NCBI RefSeq assembly: GCF_030272615.1
Contig: NC_081405.1
Span: 569,715,095 to 569,779,094, forward strand
Source of the DNA: Cryptomeria japonica
Taxonomy: Eukaryota > Streptophyta > Pinopsida > Cupressales > Cupressaceae
DNA length: 64,000 nucleotides
Direction: 5' to 3'
The first letter of the stretch is position 1; each line of letters opens with the position of its first letter. A program made the translations under genes and the position numbers. Positions 1-13,100 of this stretch are shown here, piece after piece. The notes under the pieces are model-generated. The model saw only the letters and a list, made by a program, of their open reading frames with translations, was not told where the DNA came from and searched no databases.

Positions 1-1
1 T

Positions 2-112
2 CAAACACAACACGGATTGGCAGCGCCGCCAGTTCCTGTTGTTGACACTGTGATTCCATCCAAGCATCGAAGGGTTATTGAAACTTGTTGGCCAACACGA
101 ATTACATATTGA
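2..112 (+). CDS. Possible C-terminal coding fragment cut by the window edge
   Basis: The first 110 bases read openly in one frame for 36 codons and end in TGA at 110-112. The reading is Pro/Val-rich in its first half and basic near its end, and its base composition is richer in GC than the AT-rich sequence that follows at once. That abrupt change suggests the 3' end of an exon or of a transposon ORF lying to the left. No domain is recognised and no start is visible. Chance is not excluded at this length. Confidence 0.25.
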   Translation, partial: QTQHGLAAPPVPVVDTVIPSKHRRVIETCWPTRITY

Positions 113-384
113 TTGTACAGATTTTTTTTGTTTTTTAAATATTGAATTAAAGTAGAATTACAAAGAACAACTATCTCATGTGTAGCTAAATAAAAAGTAC
201 AATATACTAGAAAACTCTAGTAGCATAAAGATCCTACAAATCAAGAAACAAATACAATGGGTCAGCAAGTGACATTGGTTGAAGAGACAAGGCAAAACAC
301 ATGCAAACTAAGAACAATTATGACAGGCCAACATGCATTATAGTGAAGAAATATGACTAGGTTCATATTGTAGCTATTATAAAG

Positions 385-573
385 TCAATTTGCCTGATCT
401 TGAATTTGTTGAAGTCGTGCCATGACTGAAACATTGATCTTGGATAGATTTGCTTTTTGTTTTCTTTTTTTCTTATGATAAAAAGTGGAATCATCATGAA
501 GCTCATAACTTCCTAAGGCTTCCCACAATGATGTTTTTGTGCATGATATTACAAAATACAAAGCTTTGGGTAT
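385..573 (-). pseudogene. Coding-like fragment, copy 1 of a duplicated unknown sequence
   Basis: On the minus strand this stretch is open for 62 codons and ends in TGA at 385-387. It includes a basic run (HKKKRKQK) and a polar C-terminus (MARLQQIQDQ). The DNA at about 445-530 is recognisably similar to 2165-2255, and the two translations align in the same frame (DSTFYHKKKRKQK beside HSTSLHENKEKTK). Two in-frame related copies suggest a gene-derived sequence and not chance. There is no ATG at the open end, so it would be a terminal exon or a truncated copy. I do not recognise the family. Confidence 0.35.
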
Positions 574-737
574 CTATCGAACTCAATACCCTATAACTCC
601 ACTTTCCTAGCTACAAAATTATTATAATAAGGTAAGTGATACTGCTCCATGAAACCATTAAAACTAGGCTATGATTCCTATTATGTAATATCTGATTGCT
701 AAAATAGACCGCATCAAATGAAGATAGTGAAAAAGAT

Positions 738-1209
738 TAGGGGAAGAGCACCAATAGATAACATAGTTCCAATAACCATCACCTTATTGTCATGTTGAAC
801 CCCCAATAGCCATCATAGTGAAAACACCATTAATAAATTTGTTTTGTATCAATAGCCGAACATTTTTTACAACTTTTTGTTCATAATTGGCCCATTTGTG
901 AACCACTATTGGAACATTTGTGCACCACTTTTGGGACATTTGTCAACAAGTACTAGCAATTTTTAGTTGATGGTTATTGGAACATCTTTATTTAGGTATC
1001 AAGCGACACTTTGAAATGTGTACTTTTTGACCTTTGTGCGCATAATCGATTCCATAGCATGCATCGTTACTACCCAGAAGCCAGACCAATAGCTATAAGA
1101 AGTTAAGTCGCATACGAAGACAACTTAAAAAAAATCAAAATCTGATGTACTGTTTAGGATCTGTGGGTGTGCGAAGTTAGCTATGATGGCTACCGACACT
1201 CTTCCCCTA
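738..1209. mobile_element. Candidate MITE with terminal inverted repeats
   Basis: TAGGGGAAGAG at 738-748 recurs as its exact reverse complement at 1199-1209, and weaker complementarity continues inward (an AGCCATCATAG-like string occurs near both ends). The interior has no ORF and repeats short strings such as GAACATTTGTG. A length near 470 bp without coding capacity fits a MITE. No clear target-site duplication was found, so the class is open. Confidence 0.35.
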
Positions 1210-1494
1210 GCTATATCTATTTGATTTGTAGTCGTTGTGGTTTGATTTACTATCGGTTGTATATGTATGACTAGAAATAAGTGGAGTTTGTTGAGAACTA
1301 ATCACAAACACATTAGTAGCTAATGATTGTGTTGGTTTTGTTATGATTAGTTGTAAAAAATTGATATGTCAACTCTTTTAACAAACAATAATGACAAAAT
1401 GTTTTTTATATTAAAAGAAGAAAAACATGAGTGCTATCCCAAAATACAATAGCCTAGAGGGCATACCGAAAATTAGAAGACTAGTAGCAGCACA

Positions 1495-1734
1495 TTAACA
1501 ACACATTAATCGCAAACTACTAGGATCAAAACATAACCCACTCCATGAATAGTGAGTTTCCTCAGCCGCTTCATCGATATTGAGTTTAGCCCTCTTGGCC
1601 ATGAGTTTCACCTTCTTGTTGGGTGATGGATTCTTCTGCTTTCTTTCCACCATATCAGACTCTATTGCTTTATGTGTAGGGGTTTCTAGAGAGTTTTGGG
1701 CAGACTTGAGTTTAAGCTTCTTGATACATTTTTT
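1495..1734 (-). pseudogene. Lysine-rich coding-like fragment, function unknown
   Basis: The minus strand is open for 79 codons before TAA at 1495-1497. The translation is strongly basic in the middle (KKVKLMAKRAKLNIDEA) and ends in a short Ser/Cys-rich tail. It lies between the two related fragments at 385-573 and 2059-2265, all on the same strand, so the three may be pieces of one decayed gene whose intron took in the candidate MITE. No ATG or clear splice site defines its 5' end. The plus-strand ORF covering most of it looks like a shadow. Confidence 0.28.
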
Positions 1735-2058
1735 TCAACTAGATCTCAAAATGACAGTTTGTTAAAAATTGATCATGAACACTTATTTCAATTAATTGTA
1801 TAGCCACACATACCATATTTTAATTGTTAAAAGAAAACAATGATACTAATAAAAAAATCAAATAGCAAGATTTCCAAATGATTGCACTATTATTGATAAG
1901 GTTCATGATGTAGTGGAAAACATTTTTTAATAATACTTTTTATTTGATAGGGACATGCACAATGAATATTCCCTATGGGTAACTTGATTCAAAAGAGCAG
2001 GAGTGGGTAACACGTAGGGCCGTGTATAAGGCTAGAAAATTTAGATTATGAGCCAATG

Positions 2059-2265
2059 TTAGGGAGAAAGGCTCGTTAAGCTCTGGTAGTGGTGGAACAT
2101 CATAGAGTTGATAAATATGTCGACTATTTTGAAAAATTGGGCCTCTTTCCTTATGACATGTAATGATTCGGCAGATTTGCTCTTTGTTTTTTCTTTGTTC
2201 TCGTGAAGAGAAGTGGAATGACGGACATAGGTTACGTAAGTTTCCTCCATGCAAACGCGAGCCAT
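2059..2265 (-). pseudogene. Coding-like fragment, copy 2 of a duplicated unknown sequence
   Basis: This 68-codon ORF starts with ATG at 2265. Its middle part matches copy 1 (385-573) in DNA and in frame. It then reads EAQFFKIVDIF, which loosely resembles the start of a plant B3 domain (FFK followed by a hydrophobic run), but no full B3 domain follows. A second overlapping frame stays open to 1973, so a frameshift may split the original. The B3 link is weak inference. Confidence 0.3.
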
Positions 2266-2429
2266 GAAATTGTTCGCTTTATCACGTGTGTTGTTTTCAT
2301 GTCAAATCAACAATTTAAATCATTTCTCTTTTCCTTGAAGCAAACTGAGGAACGAAGAGCGTGCTTTACATAATGTGCTTTATAACTTATTTGTTTTCGT
2401 GTGCTAAGCGGTTGAGTAGAATTCGGATC

Positions 2430-2506
2430 CTTCTCACTTACCTAGAGCCTAAATATAGTATCCCTCTCACTTACCTAGAGTCTAAATAGGGTAGAGTCTA
2501 AATAGG
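2430..2506 (+). repeat. Short tandem duplication
   Basis: A CTCACTTACCTAGAG string followed by CTAAATA occurs twice about 33 bp apart, and then GTAGAGTCTAAATAGGGTA is repeated once more. This is a local tandem duplication with no coding content. Confidence 0.5.
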
Positions 2507-2529
2507 GTAAGCTTGATGCCTTGAATATA

Positions 2530-5500
2530 GTAAGCCTGTTTGTTCAGGTTTGATTTTTTTTAAATCAAAGCTAAGAATAATATAAGGAAGATGAGAAATA
2601 ACATATGTCAAGGTACATTACAATAGTTCAATAAGTCTTAAATAAATAATGTTGAATAACTTTTCTTGGTTGTTGTTTTTAATTGTATTTCTTTATTCAC
2701 TTTCATTTGTTAACCTTATTTTTAAGTGAATCCTTCATCTTACAATGGTTGATGAGTAGAGTTTTCTTTTTTAAAAAAGTACCATATTACTTCCCTTCTA
2801 ACTCCCATATCTTCTCCCCTTACCATGGCTGCTCCTTAAAACTCAACCTCTCTTTCACCATCCCTCTCTTCTTCTTCTTCCCTTCCCTCGCCCAATCCCA
2901 TCCAAAAGTCGCTCTCCCCTCATTTGATTGGATAATAATGACGACTCTAACTTGGCATTAGTTCTTTTTAATCACTACATGAATTTCACTTTAGATATAA
3001 ATTTGAACACCATATTGACCATGAAGTACACTATCATGTGAATATTATCTCTCTTAGGAAGAAAATATAGTGTCAATTGCACCTTGGTTAAGTGGCAGTG
3101 CAATATCACCTCCCTTGAGGAAGTTAAGCTAAGAAATGCATTGCTAGACTGTGCCTTACAATTTATTTAGAAAGAAGCCATTTTATTTAAGCTTCGCATT
3201 AACTTAACACATCATTTCTAAATGAAAAAAATTACTTCTTGTTATATAGTCTTTTGTACTAGATATGCCTCTAATGGTTCTAAGAATTATACACCTCTTT
3301 GTGAATGGATGAACTTGAATCTCCTTTTAGATGATAATGATTCTATGTGGGGTTCTTCAATCATGTAGAACACCATTAAGATTACAAGTGACTTAGTTAA
3401 TCCAAATGGTCTCATGAAGAGTGTCGATCCTTGTATGTCTATTATTATTTTTGTCACATGGAAAAACCTTTTTATAGTAATTTTCTTAAGTTCCAACAAG
3501 AGTGGTTTACTTGGTAAAATTACAAATCTACTATGGACATCAAAATTAATAGACTAGATCATTTTCATATTTATCATAACGTACACCTCTATACCCTAGG
3601 GCCCTAATACTATAGATTGATCATTATGATTTACTCTCTTAGATCATTGTCACATGCCTACCCCACTCCCATTCATAGATTTGATTTCCCTTCCCATTGA
3701 TAGCACTTATAATTTTAATATTCCTCAACTTTAAGACCTTAAATACATTTCCTTTTTGTTGCAATTTTGAAATGCATCCCTAAAATTTAATGTAGGGAGA
3801 TTCATCGATTGAATAATGGCATAATATATCATTTCAATGCACTGGATTTCTTTTGTTCTTTGGTAAAGCATTGGCTTGGCAAGACAAGCATAGTTCAAAA
3901 TATAAATCTTTAACCTGACAACTTGAAAAAGAGTGAAGAATTGCTATCCTCTGATACCTAGAATATGCACATCTAAATGGTTATATCTTATATTTAAACT
4001 AAATGTCTAGAAGAAATGACACTCCAAAAGGGTAGGAGTTAGTGGTCATAGTTGAATTCATTAGATCAAAGAATAAAACTATAGTTTTGCATTCTTCTTT
4101 TGATATCTTAATAAAAGGACAATGAAATAATTTCTTCAATTTGGACGAACAAGGAGGCCTACATATGTATGTTAATGACTTACCAAAAAGGTATTTCACG
4201 ACCAATATCATTAATTTATTATAGATGTTGTACTATGTAATGATTAATAAAAAGATTTTAGGACACTATTAAAGATTAGGTTCTTACCATATTTTATAAA
4301 TATTACACTCATCACCTTGATCTATATAGTACCCTAAAAGAGATATAAAACATAATTATGTATGTAAGTAATAAAGAACTTAGGAATGGAGTGAAGTGGA
4401 TGAAATCTAATAAATTTATGTTCATTGAGTGCAACATGGCTCCCTTGGTCTATTCCATAGTTCATTGTGCTCACCAAGTTTAAACTTAAAGAAAAAAATT
4501 AAGACATGTCATTACTAGTTGGAAACTAATTATTATGTTGAATGCTCCCTGCACAATCATTGCCATATCCTCCTTTACCATATCAAAACTATGAGGCAAA
4601 ATATAATTGTAATAAATAATATCCATTAGAGGAATATTTACATCTTTATGTTTAGTTTGGATATTTCTTGAGAAACAAATTATTTGACACAATAAATTGC
4701 TTAAGATTCTCTCTTAGTTAAACTACTTTTGATAAACAATATAACTAGGTATATCAAATAAGCTCTCATTCTAAACATTATTCAATTCTGGTATTTTAGA
4801 ACTAAAATACTCTCATATAATTTTTTTTTTGCTAATGTTAATTACTACATTAAAATTAATGGCAACCTCACTACATCTTTCCAACTATAACATTCTATTA
4901 GACAATTCTACCCTCTTTCCGTATTTATCAAAGTTCTCATTACAAATGCACTAGTCTCCATTGTCATATGTTCTTAGAACATAATCTAGTTTCAACAAAA
5001 TTCCTTTAAATATATCCTTATCTATATAAACTCATTTTTTTTTAATGGCAATTTGCTCTTCTTTCATAACTCTGATCCCTAATTATGATCCTTAATTAAG
5101 TAAATTGTCATAAATTGTGATCTTTAATTATGATCCCAACTTCACACTCTCCTTATCACTTGCTTTAGTGTCCATTCCCTGGATTATTTTAGGACCATTT
5201 ATAGCCTTGACTTCACCACCAACTCAAAGAGATGTGTCCAATTCTATTTTAAATATTCATCATTTTATTTTGTACTTTATTCAATGTGAAAAACTAAAAT
5301 TAGGACAAGATCTACTATCACAAGTCTATATTCTCACATCCCCCTTTCAGAGAACCCATTTTGGTGTGACTAGGCTGCCCAACTCCTTAGTCTTGCCAAA
5401 ATATTTTTAAATTCAAATATTTCATGTGTCAGTCTTAACATTGTAGAATTTTGTCTTGATTTTGTATTTGATTATTGTGTTTCATATTTTAATCAAAAAT

Positions 5501-5900
5501 AAGCCTTGTGAGTCATATATAAGCCAACATATTTTCTCATTTAAACTAATGATTGAAATGACAACAAAGCTATATGAAATTGATCACTCAACTCTACAAA
5601 TCTAAAGGATGATCTAAAATATCAAGTTTTCAACATTATTGCAAGATAATTGAATCGTCAAGGGATGTTGGATGATGATAAGGATTAATTTTTTTTGATT
5701 AACTTGTATCTCTCATCAATGATTTGGTATGAATTTATATTGTCCTCACATTTCTAAGTTTTAATCTTCAATCTAGAATTTATTATTATATTTGTTGTCC
5801 TTTATGGATTTATGCATTCTTTAGTTGGTTTATACACCACTTTTGGTTAATTCATATAGGGATCCACTCTAATACACTTGAATAGGGTTTCATTTTATGT
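2530..5900. other. AT-rich intergenic DNA, nothing recognised
   Basis: Only short ORFs (under 100 codons) occur, without recognisable domains or plausible gene structure. Composition is AT-rich with homopolymer runs. It may be old transposon sequence decayed beyond recognition by eye. Confidence 0.5.
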
Positions 5901-7639
5901 TTTATGCATATCAATAGTTGCTACAATCTTTTACATACTTAAGGTTTAGAGTGCACACTTTATTTAAATATCTATTTGACTATTCATTGAGGTAAGAATA
6001 CCACAATAGTGGTTTCACTACAGTAAGATCCTATATATCCAAAATCATTTTTCCTCCCTTTGTGCTTGTGTAGGTAGAGATCCAAAAGTCTATGATAGTG
6101 CCAAGGTACATGTATATTGTATTTATAAGGACGGAGATTGATATCATTGCAAATTTAGGAGAAAAAAGCCTACATAGGGGCACCCTATGTCTTAAACTCA
6201 CCTATTTCAATTATATTTTTAGGAGACAAGAGTTTTTAGTTTTCTTTTTCTAGATTTTGACATTTTCTTTAACCTATGAAACTCTAGTATAGGGGCACCC
6301 AACACTTTAGTCTAGCACAAAAATCCTTTTTTTCCAGCTATATTTGTCTATATTTTTGGTACTATATGTTGCCTCCTATGTATTTTTAATTTTATGTTAT
6401 TAGTTTATATTGTCATTCATGCATGCTTCTAGGCCTAATTAGACAACATCTCAATTAATCAATCCTTCTTCATTGCAACAAAAGAATAAAATACTAGTTA
6501 ATGATATCAAGTTTCCACAATCCATAGTAAATATTATAATTGTTTCTAGATTAGATTGTGTTATTAATTTTTTTCATAAACATTTTGGATCCCCCTCCAT
6601 GATCCATATCCTTGGGGCTCTCTATTATCATGCTAATGATGATTCAAAGTGTGATTCAAAATGTTGATAAAAAATAACTAATATAATCTAATCTATACAC
6701 AATTACAATATAACCTAAGTTGTTTTTCTATCTTTGATTATAGTTAGATAAACTGAACACCTTTGGTCTATTCATGTTCTAATGTTTTATGGAAGAGAGG
6801 TTGGTTCTAGTTAAATTACTAGCTAGTTTAGTCCATCTCTTTTGATTCTAAAAAGAATAAAATAAATTTGCATGCACTATTTATGTCTTCTATGGCATTT
6901 TTATTAGTTTATTAATTCATTAAATTCTTTATTATTTAATTATATTAGATCATTTGAAAAATTGCTTAAAAAGAAGTATTTCCTTTTAAAATTAGAAAAC
7001 CAAAAATTTGAAACATGATTCTTCTATCCCTTAATCAACATTTCCATCTTCTCCTCATTTTTTTATACTTCTTTCTCTAATACAGCCTTGTATCAACACA
7101 TATCTTGTATAAAGTAATCCTATCCAACCATGTTGGATCTCTTTTTATAAGATTTTTATGAATTTGATAAGTCATTTAGATGTGATGATTTTAATATGTT
7201 AAATGAAGCCCTTGATGTCTTCATCTTGATTGAGTCATCCTCTACATTTCCTAAATCATCTATTTATCAATGATTGATCAAAATATCATATGTTTTGGCT
7301 ATAAGAATGAACCTGAATAATCTAAGATTGTTGTGCATTTTCATCGTAATGTTCTTCAACCTAGACTAAACCAATGATTGTTGTCCAACGTTTTAAAAAT
7401 ATAACCAAACCTCGTAGTTACTAGTTAAACTACATAAAATAACTCACTCAAAGTAGTATACTTAATCTTGACATGTATCACAACCAACTTCCTATAATTC
7501 AGTCGCTCACATATATAATACTATAAACAATAAATAACCAAATCTTATAACATTTATGTCTCCTTCTATTTCACCTTCTAAACTGTTGTTCCTTCTACCC
7601 CTTATTCTACTCAATACTTTGATAAGAAGGATGATATTT
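5901..7639 (+). other. Probable upstream part of a decayed gypsy element
   Basis: No readable gene. The stretch lies directly upstream of a plus-strand gypsy protease remnant, where an LTR, leader and gag would be expected. A perfect 7-bp-arm palindrome (CATAGGG-GCA-CCCTATG) sits near 6175-6191 and a second AGGGGCACCC occurs near 6291-6300. No primer site or LTR boundary could be placed. Confidence 0.25.
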
Positions 7640-8640
7640 TTGAGAAGATTAAGTGTAGTCTAGCTAAGATCTCCCTTTTTAAATTGATTCAAACTTCATC
7701 TACATAATGTGGAATTCTCCAAGAAACCTTGCAAAAATTAATTGTTCCACCTTATGTGAGATCAAATGATGTAGAAGCCTTATTAGAGTGTATGCATGCA
7801 AAAATATTGAATATTATTTTCTCTAAAAATGAATTTATGCCTTTAGAAGTTCAAAATCAACACAATCTCCTCATGATTCTTTTACTCATTAACAAACATG
7901 TGATAAATCAAAGTGGATACCTCCCTCATTCAACATGATTATCTTTATTCATGACTTTGATAATATTGATGCATAGTCATTAGGTACAATCAAAATTCCT
8001 ATTATGGTAGGACCTACGAATTTACCCATTCCTATACATGTGATGCTCAATAATCTGACATATGACCTTATTCTAGATAGATCGTGTGTTCATGCTATGC
8101 AAATAGTCCCTTCTACTCTTCATGATATTGTAAAGGTTACCCACAATGAAAAATTAAACACAATGGAAGAAGATGAAAAATCTAAAAAGATGTCTACAAA
8201 AATAATTTAGTATCTAAATCTCCTCTTGATTGTATAATTCCTTCTTCAACCAAGGTAGATACTTTTCCTTGTATTAATAGAATTCCTTTATCTAAGGAGG
8301 AATTCTTAGATAATAATTGGAGTACACTAGACTATACACCTTCCTTTATGAGAGAGTATAAAGCCTCAGTATCAAAACTTGAGACTCAAAAAGTAGCTTT
8401 GGTGACATCTACAAACTCTTGAATTTCTTCTAAACAATGTAAGATTAATTTCCTAGTTGATTTTGCTTCAAATTGTTTATCTAATTTTTCTTCTTCATAT
8501 ATTATTGAGACTCCTAATATTCTATCATCTCTATTAAAAATAGCATCCCTTTATGGTTGGGTTTCCATATATTATCTAAGAGTGGATATTGTATTGGTGT
8601 AAAAATTAGGGTTTTACAAGCTATGATTTGTAAACTAGGA
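7640..8640 (+). pseudogene. Decayed Ty3/gypsy protease-region remnant
   Basis: Broken plus-strand reading frames follow the layout of a plant gypsy protease region. At 7729-7938 there is a helical linker followed by a stretch that matches the start of the protease by position. At 8004-8210 a GPTNLPIPIHVML...YDLILDRSCVHAMQIVPSTLH series parallels the post-protease segment of the gypsy element at 40801-41244, which reads PYNILLRRPWIHFF followed by AVPSTYH. The Asp-Ser/Thr-Gly active site itself is not readable. Several stops and frameshifts interrupt it, and no RT follows before about 8.7 kb, so the fragment is truncated. Assignment rests on motif order. Confidence 0.5.
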
Positions 8641-9393
8641 ACCTCTTAATTTTCACATGACAAAATATTAAAAGGGTGATAAATACGATAGATCCTACCT
8701 CAATTCTATTAGGAAATGTGTTGAATGTTGATTGAAGTCTTATTCCTTTTTTGTTTTAGTTGAAAATGTAATTAAAATTGTATATTTGAAGAAAATTGAC
8801 GAAAACAAATTGCTTCATCAGGGATCTGGGAAAAATATGAGAATTAGAAGTTGTTCCCAAAAGTTTAAGATGATTTTTTCGGACTGGGTAGTGTAAATTT
8901 TCCCTGTTCCTTTGAATTTTGCTCCATCGAAAGATGAACTTGGTTTTCATCATCAACTCTAGTGGAATCCTTGAGTGCAACTCCTGAGTTAATTCTGTTG
9001 ACAAAGAAAGAGAGGAAAAATATTGTGGATAGGGGTTTTCCTTAGGTTATACCCTGGTTAAGGAATTAACCTTGAAATTGAAATGATAAATGTAATGAAA
9101 AATTACAGAAAGATACTTTCCTTTTGAGGGAAAGGATGGATTTGAAATAAAATGTTTGTAATCAAAATTTATACCTCAATGAAGATTTATTTGGATCCTC
9201 ATGCAAGAGATTTAGGATGTCTTGTAGAATGTCTTCATAGAAAGTTTATCATGGATGCCATATTGAATGCTTGAACTTGACTTTACTATTTCTCCAATGA
9301 TTGATGAATGCGTGATTGCTTGCTCACTTGAAATCTTGAATGAAGCTCTTGGAAATTCTTAGGTTAGGGTTTCCAAATGAGAGGGATAGACCT

Positions 9394-9402
9394 CCTTTTA
9401 TA
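9394..9402 (-). promoter_or_regulatory. TATA box of the probable minus-strand LTR
   Basis: TATAAAAGG followed by AGG, close to the plant TATA consensus, inside the probable LTR at 8985-9700. Confidence 0.4.
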
Positions 9403-9550
9403 CGTAACTCTTTGAAAGCTATTTGAATTTTTGGAGTAGGCTGACACAAGATCTAATTTCTCGCTCACTTCATGTGACTATTACGAGGACCAAATTTGGC
9501 TCCTGATGAAATTGAAATTAGGACTCAAACATGGGGAGAAGCTAGGGAGG

Positions 9551-9690
9551 GTATATCAATATAGTTTTAGGTATGATATACCTCCTAGATTATGGTGCTA
9601 GGAACTAGTGTTTTGCCACAGTATATCAATATAGTGCTAGGGATGATATACCTGCTAGATTATGATGCTAGGAACCAGTGTTCATCCATT
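9551..9690. repeat. Two tandem copies of a 70-bp repeat
   Basis: GTATATCAATATAG begins at 9551 and again at 9621, and each copy continues through a TGATATACCT string and a TGCTAGGAAC string. The two 70-bp units differ at a few bases. They lie on the U3 side of the probable minus-strand LTR, where promoter-region repeats are common. Confidence 0.75.
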
Positions 9691-9699
9691 TTGGTCCTA

Positions 9700-10100
9700 A
9701 ATTTGAACCACTAATGGTCATAAAGTTGTGCAAAAAAGTGCTCCCCATGTCGGCCTTCTTCAAAATTATGGACATGTTTTGTGAGTTTGAGTATAAATAC
9801 AAACTTCACCCTCTTATTTTACCATATAAAAATTACATCTCTCCCACAAGTAAGCACTCCTATAATTTAATTCCAATTGAGTGAGTTCTATAAATTATAT
9901 ATCTTCAATGAAATGAAGAAAATATTTGAATTCAAGCATTCAAGTTAGTATCCATGATCAAGTTTGTGTTTCCTCCATAAGTGAAAGTTTTGATAAACTC
10001 TTATCAATAAAAAAAAACCTTTGATGAAGATTCAAGGAAAGAAGATAATATCAAATGTATAATTTTTCAACTAGCATTTCCTTAAGGTTTAGACTCTGGC
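9700..10100 (+). mobile_element. Possible LTR fragment on the plus strand
   Basis: TATAAATAC at 9792-9800 is followed by a leader-like stretch with short direct repeats (TTCAAGCATTCAAG). The style matches plant gypsy LTR R/U5 regions, but no termini or primer site were found. Confidence 0.22.
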
Positions 10101-13100
10101 TTATTAAGGGACCACTCTCTTTTAATCATCATTGTTGTAGTGGAGGTTAATTCCTACCTTGGGTTTGTCTTACGCAGGCCCCTATACAACCCAACATATT
10201 TTTTGTCTTTTCAATGTGTATATTTTAGATGATGAAAAAAATTTACAAATTCATAAGAGTAGATCGACAAACACACTTGTTGACCATAAACAAGTGAAAA
10301 ACCTTGGTCACTGTAAATCCCTTCTAGTTACCAAAGCTTTTTTTATAAAATTTTGGGAAGACAATTTATAGAACGTCATAATTTGGTATCCACTCATGAA
10401 ATTTGATTTAGGCATCATTAGGTTAGTGGTACCTATTGACATAGATCAACATTCTCAGTCCCAAACTATAGGTACATGTTCATTTTTGCATCCCATTTAT
10501 AGATTTGTCTTCAAAATTTGTATTTGTATTTCATAGCTTACCATTTATGCTGATATTGGTCAATTTCCTAGCATTCTACCTATTTATTACATTATTTATT
10601 CTCATAATAATAATAATTGATATCAAATCAAAAAAGAATCAATCAACCACATGTGCTTAGGTCTTCTAAGAGATTGAAGTTGGGCCTATGTGATTGGTTC
10701 ACCAATAAGGTTGATAGGATTGGTAATGATTCCTAGTTTGCATGTTTAGAGTAGTGAGAAACCTCCTTCCATTTTAGTAACATATTTTTGTAGGGTTAAT
10801 ATAATTCTATATTCACTCATATAAGCATGATTTTTAATTGTTTTATGGAGAAATATGATTAAAAGGGGAACACTCATAGAGTAAATATATAAGTTTTTAA
10901 GAAGTCTTAGAGGAAGAGTCTATTGAATGGCAATATGGAATCATATTAGACCTCACATTACATGATTTTTTTTAAATAATCATTTGATCAATTATAAAAT
11001 GTTTTTTATAAATAACATATCAGAAATTCATTGAATGTTTAACGTAATTAGATTTTATTAATTATTATCAAATAGTTAGAATTTTATATTTCATTATATA
11101 TGGTATTTTAAAGTTATATTGTTCTATTTATTTAGTTTTATTGATTACAACATATTTGGATGTTTCTTAATTTAACCCTCTAGCCCAATAATTTATCGCA
11201 TTTATAGAAGACATGCCCCATGATTTTCTGTAAGATCAAATTGCTAGATTAATTAATAAGATCCACTTAAATATCCAAGATGAATCACTTAGCATTTATT
11301 TTATCAAACAAATACTACAATAATATTAAGCTTCCCAATTTACTACTTGTAAAATTCTCAAGGTTGCTATTGAGTATTTGGGCAAGGCTACTTAATATTT
11401 TAAAACTAAAATTTGTATTATAAACCATACATAATCTATGTTTATGGTTATCTCACCCATGAGAAAATGAATGGTAATAATGTCTAAGTCCCACCTCTTA
11501 GTGAGAGTAGTCAAGAATAGAGTATCATTATGTAGAGTGCATCATACAACTAATTTCATAAGGTCAACGACCTTTGATGATCCCCAAATTATAACTGATG
11601 GGGTCAATGGGTTATATAATTATCATTTATATGTTCTTGGGATCTTAATTGAATTAAAACTTAGACTACATTAATAAAATTGGTAGAAAATATCAATGAT
11701 ACACAAACTAATAGTTAAAAGTTTAAAATTCCAAGGTATTGGGTTCACTTGGTTAAATCATTCGGTTCTAATAATGGACACCCAATTTTAAGTCTCCATA
11801 GAAAATCCTATTATGAATTCTAAGTTGTAATCCTTGGTCCATTTCTATTGCTTTGTAATGTGGATATGGTTTCTAAATAAGGTGGAGATGACTTCTATTG
11901 TGTGTACTCATAAGGTGCTTGTATTAGTCTCAAATAAGTTCTCATAGGATCATGTATTGACCTGATGTTGATTCTCTATGACTAGAATATTTGTAAACAA
12001 TAACAAGAGATAAATACATTAAAAACAAAAAATACTATTTAAATATATTAGTATATATAGATTAGGATTAAAAAACCTAGTCAAACTAGATCTATAGATT
12101 AGCCTAATGGCTTTGGGTTGACCTTATAATTCAAATGCATGCTCATTGGATTGAATCATGAGGTCCTTAAAAGGATAAACACATGTTTTATAATTTGATT
12201 TAGAAAATCTAACAATAGTAATAAAATTTAACAAAATGATAAATAAACAAAAACTAATGGTAAAAAATGGTTAAAATTATCTTGAGACTTCTCAACTCTA
12301 TGCGGACTTATTTTAGATGACTCCTATCATAGGGACATTCCATTTTTATGGACTCATTCTTTTAACAATTGCATGATTAGTTCACTTTGAAATTTCATGT
12401 ACTATTTTCCCGTGTTATCCAATTTCTTCTATTTTTTAGGTGCAACCAACTATAGCGGGTATTTCCTATTACTAACATTCTCGTGTTGAGTTTCACTAAA
12501 AAATATATGTGCTTATACATAGACCCCTTTAGTACAACTATAGGGGTATGTGTTCATACCCCATGCACCTTTCTATCTTATGATTCGCTAGTGGGAAAAT
12601 TATTAGAATCTTTCTTATGGGTATAATTTATTCAAACTTATTTCATCTTCTTTCACTTTTGATTATTGAAAATCAAGATTTATGATTGTTGTTAGTTGCA
12701 TTAGAGAAGCTACTAATAGAATTAATTTTTTTATATTTATAGGTTCTTATGGATAGTGTAGACCAATGAATGAACCTACATGATAACATCCTACAAGGTC
12801 CATCACTTTAGATAGACATCTTATGATATCCTTTAATGTCTGGAAATATTTACTTTTCATGGATGTTTATGAGTGTAACATACTTGAAGAAAAAATATCT
12901 TTTTAGGCTTCACATACAACTAAAAGTGCATAAGAAATGTAAATGTAAATATAAAATCTAAACAAATATGTCATTTGTTGTTTATTTTGTATCTATTGTA
13001 ATGGAATGCTTTAATATATTAATATCAATTGTAAACAGATGCATTTGTATGCAAAGTTAAGCTCCTTCATACTTGCTATTGACTTATTGAATTATATAGA

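Larger units (their letters stand above)
8985..9700 (-). mobile_element. Probable partial LTR on the minus strand
   Basis: A TATAAAAGG box reads on the minus strand at 9394-9402. About 70-bp repeats lie upstream of it and a non-coding transcribed-looking stretch lies downstream, which is the layout of an LTR (U3 to the right, R/U5 to the left). Boundaries and primer site could not be set. A solo or truncated LTR is the simplest reading. Confidence 0.35.

Noticed and set aside
1580-1765. Hydrophobic 61-codon plus-strand ORF
   Set aside because: The minus strand of the same bases gives a more protein-like, charged reading; this looks like its shadow.
5117-5410. 97-codon plus-strand ORF
   Set aside because: Composition and context are those of random AT-rich DNA; no domain, homolog pattern or gene structure seen.
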